Assembly: GCA_002420015.1 (NCBI GenBank)
Contig: DIHF01000033.1
Coordinates: forward strand, 31,076 to 50,653
Source of the DNA: Micavibrio sp. UBA5703
Lineage (GTDB): Bacteria > Pseudomonadota > Alphaproteobacteria > Micavibrionales > Micavibrionaceae
Reading direction: 5' to 3'
DNA length: 19,578 nt
Positions 14,487 to 19,578 of the stretch are shown here, in pieces (position 1 is the first letter of the stretch; the number at the start of each line of letters is the position of its first letter). Under the pieces are notes generated by a model, which saw only the letters and a program-made list of their open reading frames with translations, did not search any database and had not been told where the DNA came from. The position numbers and the translations under genes were made by a program.

Positions 14487-15646
14487 TGCGCCCCCTTAAA
14501 GTCCTGCATGCTTTCGGCAAATTCCTGCAACGTTTCCACGTTCCATTTCTCAATATTATCGACTTCCTGAAACCGGCCGCCAAGCAAATAATAGACGTTG
14601 CCGATAACTTCCGTCTCATATTCGCGAACCTGCTTGATGTCGGCCAAGGGCTGCGCCATGCCGCGCATCAGCCGCATGTAAAGTGTCGTTAGCCCCTCCA
14701 GAGACCCCACGACCAGCAGCTTTTCTTTTAAATGGCGGAGGCCGTTCAGCCTGTACTCCATATAGGGCTGATGGTATTTCTGGATATACATATTCCTTTG
14801 CTCGATCTCGCGCATCTGCGCATCGAGGATGACCTTCATTTCCCCCTTTTTTAAAAACAGCTTTCCATCGGGGCCGCGCAGATGATCCTGCGAATTCATC
14901 ACAGCATCGATAAAAGCCTTTCCCGATTTTTGTATCGTTTGCAGCGCAGATTCCTCCGCCTTTTTATCGATGGAAAATTTTCTTTTTGCCGCCGCCATCG
15001 TTTGCAACGCTTTTTCAGCCTTGCCGAAATCGCCGCTGCGCAGGGCCGAACGATAGGAGCGCAAATACTCCTCTCCCTGCTCGTCAAAAACTTTTTGAGC
15101 CGCCTGTTCCAGAAGATCAAAATGCTTTTCGTTACTATCGAGAACTTCAATCCCGCGCAAAAGCCGCTCGTTCGACTCAGCCAGAGCTTTTCTTTCCTTG
15201 CGGTAGCGTTGCAATAGAATCCCGGTATCCGATGTCCATTCGATATTTTTGTCCACCTGTCCGGTTTTTTCGTACGTATCAAGCTCGTTTTGAATGATGC
15301 CCATGGAGCGGTTAAGGCGCATATAAGTCAGAGCGAATTTGATGATGTTGTCCTGCAAATCGTTCAGGGCTTCGGCCGCTTTTTTCTTCAGTTTTGCCGC
15401 GTCCGGGTGGTTGGGCTGCTTGACGAATTTTTTACGCTCCTGCCCCGCCCATTCCAGCGCGTACTGGAAAAAACTTCTGTAGAGCATGAGCAGCGCGTTT
15501 TCCTCCGCCTTGACGTGGGCCTCGGACGGATTGGCCTGCACGGAGTTCATATACTCCTTGACCTGCTCGAGAAACACCGAGGCCGCGTTGGAAATTTCTG
15601 TGCCCGGTTCAAGGCCGAGCATTTGAGCGAGGTTCTTTGAGTTCAT
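14483..15646 (-). CDS. Unknown alpha-helical protein coupled to the beta-oxidation gene
   Basis: The product has 387 residues, is strongly charged and almost wholly helical by composition, with no signal peptide and no convincing membrane helix. Long Lys/Glu/Ala stretches (AAKLKKKAAEALNDLQDNI, ESNERLLRGIEVLDSNEKHF and QKVFDEQGEEYL) suggest a helical-bundle or coiled-coil protein. I recognise no family or catalytic motif. Its stop codon overlaps the ATG of the hydratase/dehydrogenase gene as ATGA, so it belongs to that operon, perhaps as an accessory, scaffold or membrane-recruitment factor (inference). The ATG at 15644-15646 has no clear ribosome binding site, and a palindromic repeat lies just upstream, separating it from the thiolase gene. 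Confidence 0.8.
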   Translation of the reverse strand: MNSKNLAQMLGLEPGTEISNAASVFLEQVKEYMNSVQANPSEAHVKAEENALLMLYRSFFQYALEWAGQERKKFVKQPNHPDAAKLKKKAAEALNDLQDNIIKFALTYMRLNRSMGIIQNELDTYEKTGQVDKNIEWTSDTGILLQRYRKERKALAESNERLLRGIEVLDSNEKHFDLLEQAAQKVFDEQGEEYLRSYRSALRSGDFGKAEKALQTMAAAKRKFSIDKKAEESALQTIQKSGKAFIDAVMNSQDHLRGPDGKLFLKKGEMKVILDAQMREIEQRNMYIQKYHQPYMEYRLNGLRHLKEKLLVVGSLEGLTTLYMRLMRGMAQPLADIKQVREYETEVIGNVYYLLGGRFQEVDNIEKWNVETLQEFAESMQDFKGAQ

Positions 15647-15660
15647 TTATTTTTATGCCA

Positions 15661-15692
15661 TTTAACCACAGTGAACACAGATGAAAACACAG
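15661..15692 (+). repeat. Single CACAG-type repeat arm
   Basis: It begins TTTAACCACAGTGAACACAG and continues to AACACAGG, the same spaced CACAG steps as the other inner arms. No matching partner is close by, so it looks like a fragment or a solo arm. It lies just upstream of the helical-protein gene. Confidence 0.55.
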
Positions 15693-15715
15693 GCGCGATC
15701 AAAGCTCCTAACAAC

Positions 15716-15868
15716 CGTCATTGCGAACCGCCGAAGGCGGTGAAGCAATCCAGAAAACAAACTACAGAGCGCACAGAGTCAAACAGAGGATTTTATATCT
15801 CTGCGACCTCTGTTTATCTCTGTAGTTTAAATTTCTGACTGTATTGCTTCGCTTCGCTCGCAATGACG
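15716..15868. repeat. Nested palindromic element inside the beta-oxidation operon
   Basis: Outer left arm: CGTCATTGCGA, hairpin CACCGCC-type ACCGCCGAAGGCGGT, AAGCAATCCAG (15716-15753). Outer right arm: CTGTATTGCTTCGC to TCGCAATGACG (15839-15868), its mirror. Inner arms: AAACTACAGAG (15759-15769) and CTCTGTAGTTT (15818-15828), with further CAGAG steps to the centre near 15794. The design equals the flanks of the abi gene at 4405-5620 but with no gene between the arms. It separates the thiolase gene from the rest of its operon and may fold in the transcript. Confidence 0.8.
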
Positions 15869-15886
15869 GAAAAGAAGATAAAAGCA

Positions 15887-17014
15887 TTAAACACTCTCCA
15901 AAATCGTCGCGATCCCCTGACCGCCACCGATGCACATCGTCGCAAGCGCGTATTTTTTCTTCTCGGTCTTCAAAAGACTGGCGGCCTTGCCGGTGATCCG
16001 TGCGCCCGAAGCGCCGAGCGGGTGGCCCATCGCAATCGCGCCGCCGTCGAGATTGACCTTGTTAAGGTCCGCGCCCAGCTCTTTCAGCACGGACAAGCCC
16101 TGCGCCGCGAACGCCTCATTAAGCTCGATAATGTCGATATCGGAAAGTTTCAGCCCCGCCCGCGCCAGAGCCTTTTGCGTGGCCATCACGGGACCGATTC
16201 CCATGATTTCGGCGGCGCAGCCCGCCACGGCCACGGATTTGATCCGCGCCAGAACCGGCAGGCCGTTTTTGGCGGCATATTCCTCTGACGCGACCAGAAC
16301 CGCCGCGCAGCCATCCGTCAACGGCGAAGATGTCGCCGCTGTCACAGTACCGTCCGCCAGAAACGCAGGCTTGAGCTTGGCCAGTTTCTCCGGTGTTGTA
16401 TCGGGACGTATGGTGCCATCGGTCCTGGCTTCGCCGATCGGCACGATTTCATCGTTGAATTTCCCGGCAGCAGCGGCCTTGGCCGCTTTCTGGTGAGAGG
16501 AAGCCGCGAAGGCTTCCTGCTCCTGGCGGGAGATGGAATATTTTCTGGCGAGGTTTTCCGCCGTTTCGCCCATCGCCATATAGGCTTGCGGATATTTGGC
16601 CGCGAGCGCCGGATTGGGCATGGGGTTGAACCCGCCCATCGGAATGCGGCTCATGGACTCGACCCCGGCGGCGATAAAGACCTCGCCCGCACCCATCTGT
16701 ATGGCCCCGGCGGCCATATGGATAGAGGTCATCGAAGAACCGCAGAACCGGTTCAGCGTCACCCCGCCAACCGATACCGGCAAGTCGGCATGATTTACGA
16801 CAATTCGGGCCAGATTGAAGCCCTGCTCGGCCTCCGGGAACGCACAGCCAAGCATAAGATCCTCTATATCCCCCGTTTTAACGCCTGTGCTTTGGACCAG
16901 CGCCTTGACCACAGCGGCGGCCATATCGTCGGGCCTGACGGCGGCCAGCGCGCCTTTGATCGCAAATTGCATGGCGGTGCGCTTGAAGCCGCAAATAACA
17001 ACGGGTTTGTGCAT
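15887..17014 (-). CDS. fadA: Acetyl-CoA acyltransferase (3-ketoacyl-CoA thiolase)
   Basis: This 375-residue thiolase cleaves 3-ketoacyl-CoA to acetyl-CoA and a shortened acyl-CoA, the last step of beta-oxidation. Visible are the active-site cysteine in LNRFCGSSM, the NEAFAAQ block, GHPLGASGARI with its catalytic histidine, and the second cysteine in CIGGGQG close to the C-terminus. Residue order and length fit the family. I chose the ATG at 17012-17014 because GGAG lies nine bases upstream; a GTG at 17029 in the same frame would overlap that ribosome binding site. It is the first gene of the minus-strand cluster, with the hydratase/dehydrogenase two genes downstream. The repeat element between may partly uncouple the two. 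Confidence 0.94.
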   Translation of the reverse strand: MHKPVVICGFKRTAMQFAIKGALAAVRPDDMAAAVVKALVQSTGVKTGDIEDLMLGCAFPEAEQGFNLARIVVNHADLPVSVGGVTLNRFCGSSMTSIHMAAGAIQMGAGEVFIAAGVESMSRIPMGGFNPMPNPALAAKYPQAYMAMGETAENLARKYSISRQEQEAFAASSHQKAAKAAAAGKFNDEIVPIGEARTDGTIRPDTTPEKLAKLKPAFLADGTVTAATSSPLTDGCAAVLVASEEYAAKNGLPVLARIKSVAVAGCAAEIMGIGPVMATQKALARAGLKLSDIDIIELNEAFAAQGLSVLKELGADLNKVNLDGGAIAMGHPLGASGARITGKAASLLKTEKKKYALATMCIGGGQGIATILESV

Positions 17015-17054
17015 AGGGAAAATCTCCACTGAATAGAATAAAAATCCGACTTCA

Positions 17055-17065
17055 CTTTATAGAGA
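17055..17065. promoter_or_regulatory. CTTTATAGAGA motif before the thiolase gene
   Basis: The same 11 bases occur at 11515-11525 in the promoter region of the PEPC-like gene. On the minus strand it contains TATAAA at 17056-17061, which could be the -10 of the thiolase promoter; no good -35 lies at normal distance. It may instead be a regulator site shared by the two units. Confidence 0.35.
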
Positions 17066-17113
17066 TATGGGGCGGCGGTCTATGGTTTTGCAAGAAAATA
17101 TGCACTATAGCGA

Positions 17114-17142
17114 TTGACAGCACGCAAAAATTCAGGCAGCTA
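17114..17142 (+). promoter_or_regulatory. Possible promoter of the FYDLN-prmA unit
   Basis: A perfect TTGACA (17114-17119) points toward the gene at 17182. The -10 region at normal spacing is weak (CAGCTA or the adjacent GCTAAA), so this is only a candidate. Confidence 0.35.
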
Positions 17143-17181
17143 AAACCTACAGATTTGAACCCGCTTTGAAGGAGAGTAACC

Positions 17182-17604
17182 GTGGCAGCAAAGGCCGATA
17201 AAAAAGGTATGAAGCGTATCTGCACAGGATGCGGAACGCATTTTTATGATTTTGAAAGACGCCCCATCGTTTGCCCGTCCTGCGATCTGGAGTTCACGGG
17301 CGAAGCCAAAGTTAAAACCCGCCGCGTGAAAGCCCCGGCCAACGACGCGGAAACGTCAAAAGCAAAACCCGGCGCGGCCGGAAAGGCTCCTGTAGCCGCC
17401 GACGAAGACGATATTGTGGTTTCCGATGATGCCGATGTCATCAGCCTCGACGATGTCGAAGAAACCGATGACATGGACGACGATGATGACGCGGTAAAAA
17501 TCGACCTCGGTGAAGACGACATTGAGGATCTGGACGATGCCGATATCGAGGAAGACGATGACGACCTCGACGATGAAATCGATGTCGATATCGACAAAGA
17601 CTAA
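17182..17604 (+). CDS. FYDLN acid domain zinc-ribbon protein (TIGR02300 family)
   Basis: The product has 140 residues. Residues 10-40 form a zinc ribbon with Cys14, Cys17, Cys31 and Cys34 (RICTGCGTHFYDFERRPIVC), the block that names the family. From about residue 70 it is a long, highly acidic tail of Asp and Glu. The family is characteristic of Alphaproteobacteria, and its function is not established; a nucleic-acid- or protein-binding role is commonly guessed. The start is GTG at 17182-17184, preceded by AAGGAGAG at good spacing. The family signature reads FYDL; here it is FYDF. The stop is three bases before the prmA start, so the two are co-transcribed. Confidence 0.9.
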   Translation: MAAKADKKGMKRICTGCGTHFYDFERRPIVCPSCDLEFTGEAKVKTRRVKAPANDAETSKAKPGAAGKAPVAADEDDIVVSDDADVISLDDVEETDDMDDDDDAVKIDLGEDDIEDLDDADIEEDDDDLDDEIDVDIDKD

Positions 17605-17607
17605 TCC

Positions 17608-18534
17608 TTGAGCAATTCGGGAAAGCTCCACGTTGCAAGGCTGAAACTGCCGCCTGTCTTGTCAGGTCCGGATGCCGCCGTTCTGGGTGAGGTGCTATCC
17701 GATACAGTTGTGAGCCAAGCCGTCATGCGCGATGGCAACGGGCCGCAAGCGCCGTGGGTATTAAGCTGCATTACTGAAGGCATCCCCGATAAAACGGCGC
17801 TGACGGCGCAGCTCCTACTTGCAGCTAAAACCAACAATATTTCAGACCTATCGTTTGATGATTGGGTCGTCGAAGAAGTTCCCGATAAAAACTGGCTTGA
17901 AGAATGTTACCGCCAGTTTCCGCCTTTTTCGGTCGGAAATTTCTTCGTGTACGGTTCGCATTACGATGGCAGCAAACCGGACGACAAACTCTGCCTCCAG
18001 ATCGATGCCGCCACGGCTTTTGGCTCGGGCGAACACGGCACGACCAAAGGATGCCTTCTGGCTTTGCAAGATTTGAAAGAGGATGGCGTGTGCCCGTGGA
18101 ATGTGCTGGATATGGGCTGCGGTTCGGGAATTCTGGCGATTGCCGCATGGAAGCTCTGGAAAACCCCGGTGCTGGCCGTGGACAACGATGCGGAATGCAT
18201 CCGCGTCACTTTGCGGCATGCCGATTTTAACGGCATCAAGACGGGCGCGGCGGCGCTGGATACCGCCTGCGGCGACGGGTTTGCAACACAAGCTGTGCAA
18301 AGCCGGAAACCGTTCGACCTTATCATCGCCAATATTCTGGCCGGGCCGCTGATTGAAATGGCCCCGGCGCTCAAAGCTGTTCTGGATGTGAATGGCTATG
18401 CCGTATTGTCCGGCATGCTGCGCGAACAGGCGGACGACGTTCTGAAAGTTTATGAGGGGTGCAAAACAACCCTGAAACGCCGCTATGATATCGATGAATG
18501 GTCAACGCTGGTGCTGCAGGATGCGGCGGCGTAG
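17608..18534 (+). CDS. prmA: Ribosomal protein L11 methyltransferase
   Basis: PrmA trimethylates ribosomal protein L11 with S-adenosylmethionine. The 308-residue product has an N-terminal L11-recognition region and a class I methyltransferase domain. Signature blocks are QIDAATAFGSGEHGTT, the SAM loop VLDMGCGSGILAIAA, the acidic residue in VLAVDNDAE, and LIIANILAGPLIEMAP. The only start that keeps the full N-terminal domain is TTG at 17608-17610, three bases after the upstream stop and with no good ribosome binding site, so translation is probably coupled to the FYDLN gene. The last 33 bases overlap the convergent membrane-protein gene. Family identity is firm; the TTG start is inferred. Confidence 0.93.
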   Translation: MSNSGKLHVARLKLPPVLSGPDAAVLGEVLSDTVVSQAVMRDGNGPQAPWVLSCITEGIPDKTALTAQLLLAAKTNNISDLSFDDWVVEEVPDKNWLEECYRQFPPFSVGNFFVYGSHYDGSKPDDKLCLQIDAATAFGSGEHGTTKGCLLALQDLKEDGVCPWNVLDMGCGSGILAIAAWKLWKTPVLAVDNDAECIRVTLRHADFNGIKTGAAALDTACGDGFATQAVQSRKPFDLIIANILAGPLIEMAPALKAVLDVNGYAVLSGMLREQADDVLKVYEGCKTTLKRRYDIDEWSTLVLQDAAA

Positions 18535-19182
18535 AACAATCAGATACAACAACACGAAATAGAACAGATAAAGCTCAGTAATCTCGCTGGCACGCTCCAT
18601 GAATAAAACTTGCGGAAGCGTATCGTCGATATCTTCCAGTATCTTTACAATGAGCGCCAAAGCTGCCGTCACGGCCAGAATCGCGGGCGGGTATATGATG
18701 TTGAATTGCGCCGGAAGCAAGTTTTTCCTCAGCCGCAACAGCAACGGAACGATCAGGCCGCCCGTGACTACGCCGACCTCAAGAAGAATGCGCGGCTTCT
18801 GATCCAGCCATGACGATGTGTTGTGAAGATTTGTCTCCTGCTGGTCGTTGATATGCACCCAGTAATCGGGTGTCGACCACAACAGAAAATGCTGGCCCCA
18901 GCTTATCTCCTCCCCCGCCACATAAAAACAGCACACCGCCGCCAGCCCGACCCAGGCCTTAAGCCATTTCGAGATTGCGGAAAACCCTTCCCACAAAATC
19001 CGGACGGCGACAAGAAACCCCGCGAACACAAAGAAAAATTCGATCAGCTCATGCGGTCCGCGCTCGGTGTGAAGCTCTTTGAGTATATTAACCGGCAATG
19101 CAATCTCAAGAATCGCCTGCACGCCGCCGATCAACAGCGGAAACCACAGCCACCAGAATTTATGCAGGGTTGCCTGTTCCAT
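18502..19182 (-). CDS. Integral membrane protein with AGEEISWGQ motif
   Basis: The product has 226 residues and about six membrane helices (roughly 10-30, 47-63, 76-90, 132-150, 162-180 and 200-217). Between helices is a polar conserved-looking stretch, AGEEISWGQ (89-97) to ETNLHN (116-121). I have seen such a motif in uncharacterised bacterial membrane proteins, and it could form a catalytic or ligand site. Function unknown. The ATG at 19180-19182 is nine bases after the glmS stop, so it is probably co-transcribed with glmS; the upstream sequence has only a weak GAG-type ribosome binding site. Its 3' end runs 33 bases into prmA on the opposite strand. Confidence 0.8.
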   Translation of the reverse strand: MEQATLHKFWWLWFPLLIGGVQAILEIALPVNILKELHTERGPHELIEFFFVFAGFLVAVRILWEGFSAISKWLKAWVGLAAVCCFYVAGEEISWGQHFLLWSTPDYWVHINDQQETNLHNTSSWLDQKPRILLEVGVVTGGLIVPLLLRLRKNLLPAQFNIIYPPAILAVTAALALIVKILEDIDDTLPQVLFMERASEITELYLFYFVLLYLIVLRRRILQHQR

Positions 19183-19191
19183 GGCTACAGT

Positions 19192-19578
19192 CTACTCGAC
19201 CGTAACCGACTTGGCCAGATTGCGCGGCTGGTCGACATCCGTGCCCTTGGCCACGGCCACGTGATAGGCCAGAAGCTGCACCGGAACGGCGTAGAGGATG
19301 GGCGCAATGAAGGGGTGGATCTCATCCAGAACGATATTCCATTCGATATGGTCCGCAAGATGGCTACGGCCCTTTTCATCGGTAATCAAAAAAACCTTGC
19401 CGCCGCGCACCACGGTTTCCTGGATGTTCGAAGCGTTCTTTTCAAACAGCGGATCGTTGCCCGGCGCGACGACAACGACCGGCACCTTGTCGTCTATAAG
19501 CGCGATCGGCCCATGCTTCATCTCGCCCGAAGCGTAACCTTCCGCATGGATATAGGAAATTTCCTTGAGCTTGAGCGC
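19192..19578 (-). CDS. glmS: Glutamine-fructose-6-phosphate aminotransferase (isomerizing), 3' end
   Basis: GlmS makes glucosamine-6-phosphate from fructose-6-phosphate and glutamine, the first step toward UDP-GlcNAc for peptidoglycan and lipid A. The last 128 residues are present, reading ALKLKEISYIHAEGYASGE at the window edge, then MKHGPIALID, and ending PRNLAKSVTVE. These are the diagnostic C-terminal isomerase (SIS) domain segments. The glutaminase domain lies beyond the right edge. It is followed after nine bases by the membrane-protein gene on the same strand. Confidence 0.96.
   Translation of the reverse strand, partial: ALKLKEISYIHAEGYASGEMKHGPIALIDDKVPVVVVAPGNDPLFEKNASNIQETVVRGGKVFLITDEKGRSHLADHIEWNIVLDEIHPFIAPILYAVPVQLLAYHVAVAKGTDVDQPRNLAKSVTVE

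Noticed and set aside
15844..15868. Possible tRNA or small RNA gene in the thiolase-downstream gap
   Set aside because: No cloverleaf, T-loop or other RNA landmark is visible; the structure is explained by the nested inverted repeat.

Overview
The window looks like chromosomal DNA from a moderately GC-rich alphaproteobacterium. The best lineage marker is the 140-codon gene at 17182-17604, a 'FYDLN acid' (TIGR02300-type) zinc-ribbon protein known from that class. The gene set also fits: SCO copper protein, PrmA, GlmS, ThiC, a DmdC-type acyl-CoA dehydrogenase and a multifunctional beta-oxidation pair. I cannot name the genus.

Layout. 1-440: 5' part of thiC (minus). 461-599: a nested palindromic repeat. 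680-1306: SCO-family copper protein (plus), probably leaderless. 1303-2426: two-gene minus-strand operon with a small SCP2 lipid-binding protein (probably leaderless) followed by a membrane-anchored AspH/LpxO-like dioxygenase. 2605-4386: secreted or periplasmic coiled-coil protein of unknown role. 4405-5620: an AT-rich putAbiC-like (phage abortive infection) gene framed on both sides by the same two kinds of palindromic repeat in mirror order. 5695-7485: DmdC-type acyl-CoA dehydrogenase. 7559-7870: small unknown protein. 7922-11443: a 1173-residue, strongly diverged phosphoenolpyruvate-carboxylase-like protein with its own candidate promoter. 11624-17014: a minus-strand fatty-acid beta-oxidation cluster, running thiolase, repeat element, unknown helical protein, HADH/enoyl-CoA hydratase fusion, one-domain EamA transporter. 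17182-18534: FYDLN zinc-ribbon protein and PrmA (plus). 18502-19182: membrane protein (minus), convergent with and overlapping prmA. 19192-19578: 3' end of glmS (minus).

How the genes work together. Acyl-CoA dehydrogenase, enoyl-CoA hydratase/3-hydroxyacyl-CoA dehydrogenase and thiolase together cover a full beta-oxidation turn. They lie on one strand with the PEPC-like gene between them. An 11-base sequence centred on CTTTATAGAG occurs in front of both the thiolase operon and the PEPC-like gene, which hints at shared control.

The most interesting items are: (1) the PEPC homologue, which keeps many active-site positions but has lost one glycine-loop arginine and the C-terminal RNTG; (2) a nested-palindrome repeat family, one copy of which appears to be opened up around a putative phage-defence gene; (3) two genes whose promoter-like sequences predict leaderless mRNAs.
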